A stretch of 64,000 nucleotides of DNA from assembly GCF_038719015.1 (NCBI RefSeq), contig NZ_CP152276.1, forward strand, positions 2,988,001 through 3,052,000, written 5' to 3'. The DNA comes from Nguyenibacter vanlangensis (GTDB taxonomy: Bacteria; Pseudomonadota; Alphaproteobacteria; Acetobacterales; Acetobacteraceae). Below are positions 41,580-48,977 of this stretch, one piece after another (position 1 is the stretch's first letter; each line of letters opens with the position of its first letter). A program made the position numbers and the translations under genes. The notes under the pieces were generated by a model. That model was not told where the DNA came from, did no database searches, and saw only the letters and a list, made by a program, of their open reading frames with translations.

Positions 41580-42353
41580 ATGACCCTGCCGCAGAAAAGC
41601 GTTCTGGCCGCGCGCGACGCCTATACGCCACGCCGGACGCCGGATGCGGTGCCGCCGAAGACCCTGTTCGAGCGCCTGACGCGGCTGCTGGGGTTTCGCC
41701 TGCCGCCCGACCTGCATGAATGGACATCGGAAATCGGCCTGACGCTGCCGCTGGGTACCAAGCGCCATGAGCGGATGGCGCTGATCGCGCAGCGGGGCGT
41801 ATTGTTTGTCCATGTGCCGAAGAATGCCGGGACGTCGATCGCGACCGCGCTGTACGGCCGCACCCTGTCGCATGAATCCATGCGCTATTACCTGGACGTG
41901 GTGCCGCATCTGGCCCACACGCTGCCCAGCGTCGCCATTCTGCGCGATCCGGTGGAGCGGTTCATTTCGGCCTATCGCTATGCGCGGGACGGGGGCAGCC
42001 GGCATCGCAGCGTGGTGCCGGCCTTTCGCGACCAGTATATGGCATTCTGTTCGGTCGACGATGCGCTGGACCATATCGAGCAGGCACGGTCGGTCTATCA
42101 GATGGATCACATCTTCCGGCCGCAATCCTGGTACGTCACGGACAAATCCGGCCGGCCGGCCGTGCGCTATCTGGTCCATCTGCGCGATATCGGGCGCCTG
42201 CCGGACCTGGTGCCGGAACTGAGCACGCTGCGGCTGCCGCACCTGAACGAAAGCCGGTCCTATGCGCTGAACCTGACCGGCCGGCAACTGGCACGGATCG
42301 AAGCGTTCTATCATCGGGATTTCGCGCTGTTCGATCATCTGACCATCCGGTGA
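41580..42353 (+). CDS. sulfotransferase-family protein
   Basis: Predicted to transfer sulfate from PAPS to a carbohydrate or other acceptor. The 257-residue protein has the 5'-phosphosulfate loop VLFVHVPKNAGTSIATAL and the 3'-phosphate motif VAILRDPVERFISAYRYARDG, as in the Sulfotransfer_2 family. ATG 41580 has GGAG at 41568-41571; an in-frame ATG at 41556 is less likely. Neighbours (porin, DNA glycosylase) do not suggest a substrate; an envelope glycan is a guess. Confidence 0.8.
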   Translation: MTLPQKSVLAARDAYTPRRTPDAVPPKTLFERLTRLLGFRLPPDLHEWTSEIGLTLPLGTKRHERMALIAQRGVLFVHVPKNAGTSIATALYGRTLSHESMRYYLDVVPHLAHTLPSVAILRDPVERFISAYRYARDGGSRHRSVVPAFRDQYMAFCSVDDALDHIEQARSVYQMDHIFRPQSWYVTDKSGRPAVRYLVHLRDIGRLPDLVPELSTLRLPHLNESRSYALNLTGRQLARIEAFYHRDFALFDHLTIR

Positions 42354-42385
42354 CCGCGACACCGGGCCGCGTCCGGAGCCGCACC

Positions 42386-43537
42386 ATGCCCGCCCCCATT
42401 TCACTGACCAGGCGTGAGGCCCGGCGCATCTGGATGCGCGCGCAGGGACTGGATCGGGCGGCGCCGTTCGGCGGCGGGGCGGATGCGACGCGGCGGGCGG
42501 TCGAGCATCTGGGCTATGTGCAGATCGACACGATCAACGTGATCGAACGATGTCATCATCACATCCTGTGGTCGCGCATTCCGGAGTACCGGCGGGCGCA
42601 TCTGCAGCAGGCGCAGAGCACGGACAAGAGCGTCTTCGAATATTGGACGCATGCCCTGGCCTATGTCCCCACGCGGGATCTGCGCTTTTTCATCGACGAC
42701 ATGCGGCGGCGGCGGGCAGCGCCGGGAAGCTGGTTCGACAGCGTGACGCCCGAGGAGGTGCGCAAGCTGCTGGGTCGCATCCGCGTGGAAGGCGCGCTGT
42801 CGATCCGCGATATCGAGGACGACGTGCTGGTCGAGAAGGACCACGCCTGGGCAAGCCGCAAGCCGTCGAAGCGGGCGTTGCAACTGGCCTTTCTGAGCGG
42901 GCAACTGACGATCAGCGCGCGCGAGGGGATGGTGAAACGTTATGAACTGATCGGGCGGCATTTCGGCTGGGACAGCCCGCCGCGCCCGGTTCCGGCGGCG
43001 CGGAAGCTGGATTACCTGCTGGACCGCGCGCTGCGGGCGCAGGGGATCGTCAGCCTGGATTCGGCCTGTCACCTGGACGCGTCGCGCAAGGCCGGTCTGC
43101 GCGAGCGGATCGAAGGGCGCGTGGCGCGCGGGCGGCTGGTGCCGGTTTCCGTCGCGGGGGCCGAGCGGGTCGGCCACTGGGCCTGTCCCGCCATGCTGGC
43201 GGCGGCCCGGGTCGAGGAATTTGCAGGCGAGGACACGGTTCATATCCTGTCGCCGTTCGACCCGCTGGTGATCCAGCGCAAGCGGCTGGAGCTGATGTTC
43301 GGCTATACGCACCGGTTCGAAGCCTATGTACCGAGGACGAAACGGGTATTCGGCTATTTCGCGCTGCCGGTGTTGGTCGGCGACCGGGTGGTGGCAGCGA
43401 TCGACCTGAAGGCCGACCGGGCACGGAATATGCTTCAGGTGCAGCAATGGAACTGGATCGGACCGCAGCAGGCCACCCATAGCAGGCTGATCGAGGACGC
43501 ACTGCACCGTTTCGAACAATTCCAGTTTGAAACCTGA
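42386..43537 (+). CDS. YcaQ/AlkX-family winged-helix DNA glycosylase
   Basis: YcaQ family proteins unhook interstrand crosslinks and remove bulky alkylated bases. The 383-residue protein has the family QxD active-site motif in HLGYVQIDTINVIERCHHHILWSR and the YcaQ-typical VPTRDLRFFIDDM and VHILSPFDPLVIQRKRLELMF blocks. ATG 42386 is taken from the position of the first conserved block; a start at 42350 would add 12 residues that overlap the sulfotransferase stop. Confidence 0.83.
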   Translation: MPAPISLTRREARRIWMRAQGLDRAAPFGGGADATRRAVEHLGYVQIDTINVIERCHHHILWSRIPEYRRAHLQQAQSTDKSVFEYWTHALAYVPTRDLRFFIDDMRRRRAAPGSWFDSVTPEEVRKLLGRIRVEGALSIRDIEDDVLVEKDHAWASRKPSKRALQLAFLSGQLTISAREGMVKRYELIGRHFGWDSPPRPVPAARKLDYLLDRALRAQGIVSLDSACHLDASRKAGLRERIEGRVARGRLVPVSVAGAERVGHWACPAMLAAARVEEFAGEDTVHILSPFDPLVIQRKRLELMFGYTHRFEAYVPRTKRVFGYFALPVLVGDRVVAAIDLKADRARNMLQVQQWNWIGPQQATHSRLIEDALHRFEQFQFET

Positions 43538-43649
43538 AGGATCGAAACGACTCCGAAAAATGATCTGGTGGTCTGTCGGCGGGTGGAAGAGTTGACCGTT
43601 TTGCGGTCTCTTTTTCGGGGCTCTGCCCCGCACCCAGCCAGAGAACCAT

Positions 43650-44330
43650 TTATTTATCGATAGATTGCGCCGGGTCGAGCAGGTGCGGTCCGTCGCGCGT
43701 TGGATCGTTCACCGCCGGGCCGACGGGGAAGAGGGTGACGTTGTCCGGATCGCATGGCATGAGAAATCTTGTGGCATTGTCAGGTGTTTCGTAGAGCCAC
43801 TCACGCCGATCATCGGGGGCGATCAGCACCGGCATGCGGTCCTGGACCGGGCGGACCGAATCGCAGGATTCGGTGGTGATGATTGCGAAACTATGCAGGA
43901 TATCGCCTTGATATTCCCAATTGTCCCAGATCGCGGCCAGGGTCATCGGCTGGCGGTCCGGTGTGGTGAGTGCCCAGGGGCAGCGCGCGAGGCGGCGCGA
44001 CGTGCGGCCGGTGGGCCAGAGATAGCAGGCCGTGGCGGGCACCAGGCAACGCCGGGCGCGGAACGCGGCGCGAAACATGCCCGATGTGGCAATCGTTTCC
44101 GCGCGCGCGTTGATCGCCTGTCGCGTCATGTCGCGTGCCCAATGGGGGACCAGCCCCCACAACATCAGATCAAGCCGCGCGCCGGAACCGGACGGCACGC
44201 GGCAGAGCACCGGGGCAGGCTGGCCGGGGGCCACGTTCCACGAGGGCAGCCAGTCCGGCGCGGGGCCGGTGACGCCGAAATGCTGCCGCATGGCCTGGGT
44301 GGTCAGCGCGTTGGCGAAGCGGCGGCACAT
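43650..44330 (-). CDS. divergent SRAP (YedK/HMCES)-family protein
   Basis: SRAP proteins crosslink through Cys2 to abasic sites in single-stranded DNA. The 226-residue protein starts MCRRFANAL with Cys2 in place and keeps WNVAPGQ, the LWGLVPHW block and INARAETIATSGMF. The Glu normally in the GWFEW-type motif is replaced (ACYLWPTG) and the His of the IHDRMP-type motif is Gln (VQDRMPVLI). Crosslink formation may remain while release chemistry is altered. The start is fixed by Cys2. Nothing else in the locus suggests an SOS unit. Confidence 0.82.
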   Translation of the reverse strand: MCRRFANALTTQAMRQHFGVTGPAPDWLPSWNVAPGQPAPVLCRVPSGSGARLDLMLWGLVPHWARDMTRQAINARAETIATSGMFRAAFRARRCLVPATACYLWPTGRTSRRLARCPWALTTPDRQPMTLAAIWDNWEYQGDILHSFAIITTESCDSVRPVQDRMPVLIAPDDRREWLYETPDNATRFLMPCDPDNVTLFPVGPAVNDPTRDGPHLLDPAQSIDK

Positions 44331-44343
44331 TCTCTAGCGGGGG

Positions 44344-44375
44344 TTCTCTTCTTTTTCTGAAGAAAAAGAAGAGAA
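44344..44375. terminator. perfect 15-bp stem A/T-rich hairpin
   Basis: TTCTCTTCTTTTTCT (44344-44358) and AGAAAAAGAAGAGAA (44361-44375) form a perfect stem with a 2-base loop, upstream of the SRAP start. Probably a terminator for the epimerase gene read on the minus strand. Confidence 0.55.
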
Positions 44376-44430
44376 AAGACTTTTATTCGTTAAGGGATTT
44401 CCCGTCTGCTCGGCAAAATGCCCAAAACTT

Positions 44431-44466
44431 CCAAAAGTTTTTTGGTTCTTTTTTTCAAAAAAGAAC
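44431..44466 (+). repeat. 36-bp T/A-rich hairpin repeat, copy 2
   Basis: Exact reverse complement of 6118-6153, including the hairpin GTTCTTTTTT/AAAAAAGAAC. It directly follows the stop of the epimerase gene (minus strand), consistent with a Rho-independent terminator that has been dispersed as a repeat. Confidence 0.75.
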
Positions 44467-44485
44467 GAATCCCCCCGCCCACGCA

Positions 44486-45364
44486 TCAAAGCAGCGCCAC
44501 GGACCAGGACGCCGTCCAGTCCTGGAGCGGCGGAATGTGGAGGATTCCCGGCTTTTCCGAAAATTCGCCCGAGAAATCGACGGGGCTGGGCAGACCGCGC
44601 CAGGGTTCGATGCACAGGAACCCTGCGCCGGGCTTCATCCACAGGCCAAGTTCGTGAAATCCCTGCCATGCCATGGTCATTCCCGTGCCGTCGGGGGCAC
44701 GGAACGCGACGCGGGTGCTGGTGAGCTGGTCGAGGATGACGACGTCGTCGATGAACAGATCGTCGGACAGGGCCAGGGTCCGGCCGGTGATCGGCGTGGG
44801 AAAATGCGTGGGCAGCAGCAGGCCATCGGCGATCCGGCGGATCGGGGCGGGTTCGGGATGTTCGAATTCCAACACGTAGTCCTGCCTGGCGGCGCCGGGG
44901 CGCTGGGGCCAGGAGAAGGCCGGATGGGCGCCGAGCGCGGCCAGCAGGACATGGTCCGGATCGGGGTTGTGCACCCGGTATCCGACATGCAGCGTCTGGC
45001 CGGTGATCTGGTAATCCATCGTCAGGACGAAGCGAAAGGGAAAGATCGCGCGGCTGTCGGCGTCGTCGGAGATCGACAGGGTGCAGCCGTCCGCGCGGCG
45101 GTCGACCCAATGGAAGACGCGGTCGCGGGCGAAGCCGTGCCGGGTCAGGCGATAGGGCCGGCCGTCGATCAGGGCGGTGTCGTCCTTCAGGGTGCCGACG
45201 ATAGGGAAAAGCACCGGCGAGTGACGGGGCCAGGCGGCGCCCGACCAGACCCGGTCGAAGCCCGACGGGTCCTGAAGGGATTGCAGTTCGGCCCCGGCGG
45301 CCGCGACGCGGGACTGGAGTCCGTTGGCGCCGAAAACATGGTGGGCGGGAGCGTTGTCGGTCAT
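44486..45364 (-). CDS. aldose 1-epimerase (galactose mutarotase)-family protein
   Basis: Interconverts sugar anomers, possibly of hexose-6-phosphates. The 292-residue protein has the beta-sandwich family blocks SPVLFPIVGTLKD, LTRHGFARDRVF (catalytic His region), ALGAHPAFSWP (second His) and LCIEPWRGLPSPVD (catalytic Glu). The start ATG 45364 has GGAG/AGAGG upstream; the longer frame into hemJ is rejected. Confidence 0.87.
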   Translation of the reverse strand: MTDNAPAHHVFGANGLQSRVAAAGAELQSLQDPSGFDRVWSGAAWPRHSPVLFPIVGTLKDDTALIDGRPYRLTRHGFARDRVFHWVDRRADGCTLSISDDADSRAIFPFRFVLTMDYQITGQTLHVGYRVHNPDPDHVLLAALGAHPAFSWPQRPGAARQDYVLEFEHPEPAPIRRIADGLLLPTHFPTPITGRTLALSDDLFIDDVVILDQLTSTRVAFRAPDGTGMTMAWQGFHELGLWMKPGAGFLCIEPWRGLPSPVDFSGEFSEKPGILHIPPLQDWTASWSVALL

Positions 45365-45429
45365 TGCAGCCTCTCCACTTGCACCCTTTCGACGGGCCCG
45401 GCGCCCGGCGATATGAACAGGGTGTTTTT

Positions 45430-45879
45430 TCAGAACGGACGGACGATCACCATAATGACGACGACCATCATCAGCAGGGTCGGGATTTCGTTCGCCGCGC
45501 GGTAGAATCGTTCGGACCGGACATTGCGGTCCTCGGCGAAGGCGCGGCGCCAGGCGGCGCAGGCGCCGTGGAAGCCGGCCAGGCCGAGCACCGCCGCGAT
45601 CTTGAGGTACCACCAGCCGGCATGCCAGTCGACCGTGCCGGGGGTCAACGCCAGCAGAATGCCGAAGAGGAACGTACAGATCATTGCGGGATTCATGATC
45701 TGCCGCAAAAGTTTACGTTCCATTACCTTGAAGCGCTCGCTCTCGCCCGAGCCCGGTGCGGCCTGGCAGTGATAGACGAAGAGGCGCGGCAGGTAGAACA
45801 GCCCGGCCATCCAGGCGATCAGGGCCATGACGTGCAGGGCCTTGAGCCAAGCCAGATAGGGCAGCAGGCCGGCGATCAT
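45430..45879 (-). CDS. hemJ: protoporphyrinogen oxidase HemJ
   Basis: Oxidises protoporphyrinogen IX to protoporphyrin IX in the inner membrane. The 149-residue protein has four hydrophobic helices and the family blocks WLKALHVMALIAWMAGLFYLPR (shown in parts: LKALHVMALIAWM), ILLALTPGTVDWHAGWWYLK and RAANEIPTLLMM. Its start overlaps the HAD stop by four bases, and the HAD gene is followed upstream by hemE, so hemE-HAD-hemJ forms a heme-related unit. Confidence 0.9.
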   Translation of the reverse strand: MIAGLLPYLAWLKALHVMALIAWMAGLFYLPRLFVYHCQAAPGSGESERFKVMERKLLRQIMNPAMICTFLFGILLALTPGTVDWHAGWWYLKIAAVLGLAGFHGACAAWRRAFAEDRNVRSERFYRAANEIPTLLMMVVVIMVIVRPF

Positions 45880-46592
45880 GGCGTATTGCCGCCCTGTTCC
45901 GCCAGGATGGCTTCCAGCAGCGGCGCGAATTCCGACAAATGCGCGATGCGATACAGGCCGGGCCATTCGGGCGCCGGCAGGTGGAGCGGGCGCAGCAGCA
46001 CGCAGGCCATGCCGGCCGCCCGCGCGGCAAGGGCGCCGGTATCGCTGTCCTCGAGCACGAGGCATTCGTCGGGGGCGACGCCCTCGGTTTCGGCGGCGTG
46101 CAGATAGACCCCGGGATCGGGCTTGGGGCAGCCCATGTCGCGCGCCGAATGGATGCGGTCGGCGACGAAACGGTCCAGGCCGGTGCGGGCGAATTTCACG
46201 TCCATTTCGGCGATCGAGGAATTGGAGCCGACCCGCACCGGAAGATCGAGCCCGACGACGGCGGTCAGCATCCCATGGGCGCCGTCGATCGCGCGGGCTT
46301 CGGCGCGCATCAGTTCGACCAGACGGTCCTGCACCATGGCGACCCAGTCGTCGGGCAGCGCACGGCCGGTTTCGGCCTCGGCTTCGGTCTTGATCAGGGT
46401 CAGGGCGCGGCCGGCGAAGCGATGCACCGCCGCGTCGTCGTCGTAATGCAGCCCGATCCGGCGCAGTTCCTGGGCGACGACGCGGCAGGACGGGCCTTCG
46501 CTGTCGACCAGCACGCCGTCGCAATCGAAGATCACCAGGCGCAGGCGCCCGTCCGGACGGACCGCGCGGGGCAGGGTCGGCGCGGGCGGCAT
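45876..46592 (-). CDS. HAD-superfamily phosphatase, beta-phosphoglucomutase-like subgroup
   Basis: A 238-residue hydrolase with motif I FDCDGVLVDSE, motif II VGSNSS, motif III Lys in CPKPDPGVY and motif IV LVLEDSDTGALAA. The cap after DVDS places it with phosphoglycolate phosphatase/beta-phosphoglucomutase relatives. Its start is directly after the hemE stop (46593) and it overlaps hemJ, so co-expression is likely, but no heme role is known for it. Confidence 0.85.
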   Translation of the reverse strand: MPPAPTLPRAVRPDGRLRLVIFDCDGVLVDSEGPSCRVVAQELRRIGLHYDDDAAVHRFAGRALTLIKTEAEAETGRALPDDWVAMVQDRLVELMRAEARAIDGAHGMLTAVVGLDLPVRVGSNSSIAEMDVKFARTGLDRFVADRIHSARDMGCPKPDPGVYLHAAETEGVAPDECLVLEDSDTGALAARAAGMACVLLRPLHLPAPEWPGLYRIAHLSEFAPLLEAILAEQGGNTP

Positions 46593-47657
46593 CTATCCGA
46601 CCTCGCGCACGGCGCGGACCAGGTCGCCGACATGCTCGGGCGGTGTCGCCGGAACGACGCCGTGGCCGAGATTGAAGATATGCGGCCGGCCTTTCATGAC
46701 GTCGCGGATGGCGCGGGCCTCGGTCGTCATCGCGTCGCCGCCGGCCAGCAGCAGCAGCGGATCGAGATTGCCCTGCAGCGTGACGTCGGGCGGCACCAGT
46801 TCGGCCATCGCCGCCATGTCGGCGCCGGTATCGAGCGCCATGACGCGCACCCCGGTTTCGCGCGCATATTCGGCGGCCATCACGCCGGCCAGGCGGGGGA
46901 AGCCGATGACCGGCACGCCGGGACGACGGGTGCGGATCTCGTGGACGATCGCGCGGGTCGGCGCGATGACGTGGCGGCGGAACTGGGCGGGCGGCAGCAG
47001 GCCGGACCAGCTGTCGAACAGCATCACGGCCTCGGCCCCCGCGTCGATCTGCGCGCAGAGCATGTCGGCGGTCGCCCGGGCCAGCATGTCGATCAGCCGG
47101 TCGAACAGAGCGGGTTCGGCATAGGCCAGGCCGCGCGTGGCGTCGAATTCACGCGAGCCGTGGCCTTCGACCATGTAGCAGGCGACCGTGAAGGGGGATC
47201 CGGCGAAGCCGAGCAGCGTGACCTGCCCGCCCCGGGCCGCGCCGATCGGATCGGGGCCGTCGAGCGTCGCGCGCAGGCGGCGCAGGGTTTCCATCACCGG
47301 GGCGGTGGCGTCGGGCACGCGTTTGGGATCCAGCCGCGCGAGGTCGGATGCCGATCGGATGGCCCCCAGCACGGGGCCGGTGCCCGGGACGAATTCGAGA
47401 GACTGTCCCATCGCCCAAGGCAGGATCAGAATGTCCGAGAACAGGATCGCGCCGTCCATGGCGTAGCGGCGGATCGGCTGCAGGGTGATTTCGGTGGCCA
47501 GGTCCGGCGTCATGCAGCGGGTGATGAAATCGGCCTGGTCGCGCAGGGCGCGGAATTCCGGCAGGTAGCGGCCGGCCTGACGCATCAGCCAGAGCGGCGG
47601 CGGCCACAGGGCCTCGCCCTGGAGGACCCGCAAGAGTGGTTTGGCTGTGTCCGTCAT
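46593..47657 (-). CDS. hemE: uroporphyrinogen decarboxylase
   Basis: Decarboxylates uroporphyrinogen III to coproporphyrinogen III. The 354-residue protein has the family opening PPLWLMRQAGRYLPEFRALR, the catalytic Asp in AILFSDILILPWAMG, VEGHGSREF and FNLGHGVVPATPPEHV. ATG 47657 is chosen; an ATG five codons upstream is possible. It is transcribed away from the candidate origin. Confidence 0.95.
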   Translation of the reverse strand: MTDTAKPLLRVLQGEALWPPPLWLMRQAGRYLPEFRALRDQADFITRCMTPDLATEITLQPIRRYAMDGAILFSDILILPWAMGQSLEFVPGTGPVLGAIRSASDLARLDPKRVPDATAPVMETLRRLRATLDGPDPIGAARGGQVTLLGFAGSPFTVACYMVEGHGSREFDATRGLAYAEPALFDRLIDMLARATADMLCAQIDAGAEAVMLFDSWSGLLPPAQFRRHVIAPTRAIVHEIRTRRPGVPVIGFPRLAGVMAAEYARETGVRVMALDTGADMAAMAELVPPDVTLQGNLDPLLLLAGGDAMTTEARAIRDVMKGRPHIFNLGHGVVPATPPEHVGDLVRAVREVG

Positions 47658-48088
47658 CGCCGTGCCGATCATTCCTGTCCTGACGGGACGAGTATCCCGT
47701 ACTTTCGCGGGCGACGACAGGACCGAAGGAAAGGTCCGGTACGGCGTCACCGGATTTCGGATCACACCTCTAAACATGAAATAAGAAGAAAGAAATGCTG
47801 AAGAGGGTGATAAGGGCTGTGGATGACGGGGTACCCACGTTTCCAAAAACGTACCCCGTCTTTCCCACAGGGTGTACAGATTTTGTCCGGCCGTTTCCCA
47901 AGGGGTTATGGGAGTTATCCCGAAAATGCCGACATGGGGCTGTGTACAACCCACCGTGACGGGGCGCGTGGGCGTTGTCCACGGTACTCGGTACGCTCAA
48001 GAAGCATACGGAGTACTGTCCCCATGTACCCCAGTACTCGCGCAGGTCGGGCACAGGGTTTGATTTTTCGAGTACGGAGAGGTGAAGC
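47658..48088. other. oriC: candidate chromosomal replication origin between hemE and maf
   Basis: A 431-bp gene-free gap between divergent hemE and maf. DnaA-box-like 9-mers: TCATCCACA (complement of 47818-47826), TTTCCCACA (47861-47869), TTATCCCGA (47915-47923), TTGTACACA (complement of 47941-47949) and TTGTCCACG (47975-47983). An AT-rich tract lies at 47765-47810, and a 10-bp inverted repeat at 47825-47860. The origin beside hemE is established for Caulobacter and Rickettsia; the parABS and mnmEG genes 9-14 kb away agree. No perfect TTATCCACA is seen, so the call is inference. Confidence 0.65.
47825..47860. repeat. 10-bp inverted repeat in the candidate origin
   Basis: GACGGGGTAC (47825-47834) and GTACCCCGTC (47851-47860) flank an inner ACGTTT/AAACGT pair. 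It adjoins the first DnaA-like box. Confidence 0.7.
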
Positions 48089-48727
48089 ATGAGCGACTCG
48101 TCATTAGTACCGGCCGGCGGGTTTCTACAGGCCGAGTCGCCCCGGATAGTACTGGCCAGCCAGTCGGTGACGCGGCGTATGCTGTTGGAACAGGCCGGTT
48201 TATCGGTGGAATCGCGTCCGGCGCGGGTGGACGAGCAGAGCATCCGGGAATCGGCGCGGGCCGAGGGGATGGCGGCCGGATCCTGTGCGCTGCTGCTGGC
48301 GGAGATGAAGGCGGCACGGGTGCACGCGCCGGGCAGCGTGGTGGTGGGCGGCGACCAGATCCTGGCCTGCGAGGGGGAATGGTTCGAGAAACCGGCCGAC
48401 CGGCCGGCGGCGCGGGCGCAATTGCTGCGCCTGCGGGGGCGGACGCACGTGCTGCACACCGCGGTCGCGGTGATGCGCGAGGGGCAGATCATATGGCGGC
48501 ACGTGGCGCGGCCGGAATTGACGATGCGGCCATTTTCCGAGCGTTTTCTGGACGCGTATCTGGCGGCGGAGGGCGATGCGATCCTGTCCTCGGTCGGGGC
48601 GTACCGGCTGGAGGGGGCGGGGATCCATCTGTTCGACCGCGTCGTGGGCGAGCACGCGGCGATCCTGGGCCTGCCCCTGCTGCCGTTGCTGGGATTCCTG
48701 CGCCAGCATGGTGTGATCCTGTCGTAA
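48089..48727 (+). CDS. maf: Maf-family nucleoside triphosphate pyrophosphatase
   Basis: Hydrolyses non-standard or pyrimidine nucleoside triphosphates. The 212-residue protein has the family start RIVLASQSVTRRMLLEQAGL, VVVGGDQILACEGEWFEKP (catalytic Asp) and GRTHVLHTAVAV, SSVGAYRLEGAG. ATG 48089 follows GAGAGGTGAAGC. It is the first gene on the plus side of the origin candidate. Confidence 0.9.
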   Translation: MSDSSLVPAGGFLQAESPRIVLASQSVTRRMLLEQAGLSVESRPARVDEQSIRESARAEGMAAGSCALLLAEMKAARVHAPGSVVVGGDQILACEGEWFEKPADRPAARAQLLRLRGRTHVLHTAVAVMREGQIIWRHVARPELTMRPFSERFLDAYLAAEGDAILSSVGAYRLEGAGIHLFDRVVGEHAAILGLPLLPLLGFLRQHGVILS

Positions 48728-48735
48728 TTAGGGGC

Positions 48736-48763
48736 TTGCCAAGGCAGCGGACGACGGTTATAC
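48736..48763 (+). promoter_or_regulatory. putative promoter of tRNA-Ala(GGC)
   Basis: TTGCCA at 48736-48741 and TTATAC at 48758-48763 with a 16-base spacer; it lies just after the maf stop and about 40 bases before the tRNA. Confidence 0.5.
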
Positions 48764-48803
48764 CCCGCCCACTCGCACGGCGTCGGATGGCGCCAGTGCC
48801 GGC

Positions 48804-48879
48804 GGGGCCATAGCTCAGTTGGGAGAGCGCCTGAATGGCATTCAGGAGGTCGTCGGTTCGATTCCGATTGGCTCCACCA
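48804..48879 (+). tRNA. tRNA-Ala (anticodon GGC)
   Basis: 76-nt cloverleaf: acceptor GGGGCCA/TGGCTCC, D arm GCTC...GAGC, anticodon arm CCTGA-ATGGCAT-TCAGG with anticodon GGC, T loop GTTCGATTC, encoded CCA. Confidence 0.95.
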
Positions 48880-48977
48880 GTTTCCCGCCTGCTTCAATAA
48901 GTCACGATGGTGCGCGGCGGTCGGGGGATGCCTCGGTCGGCCGCGTTTTGTCGTGTGCCGTTCGGCGTTTTTCCGCT

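Noticed and set aside
45939..47801. 620-residue plus-strand reading frame antisense to the HAD and hemE genes
   Set aside because: Low-complexity composition and no motifs; it also runs into the candidate origin.
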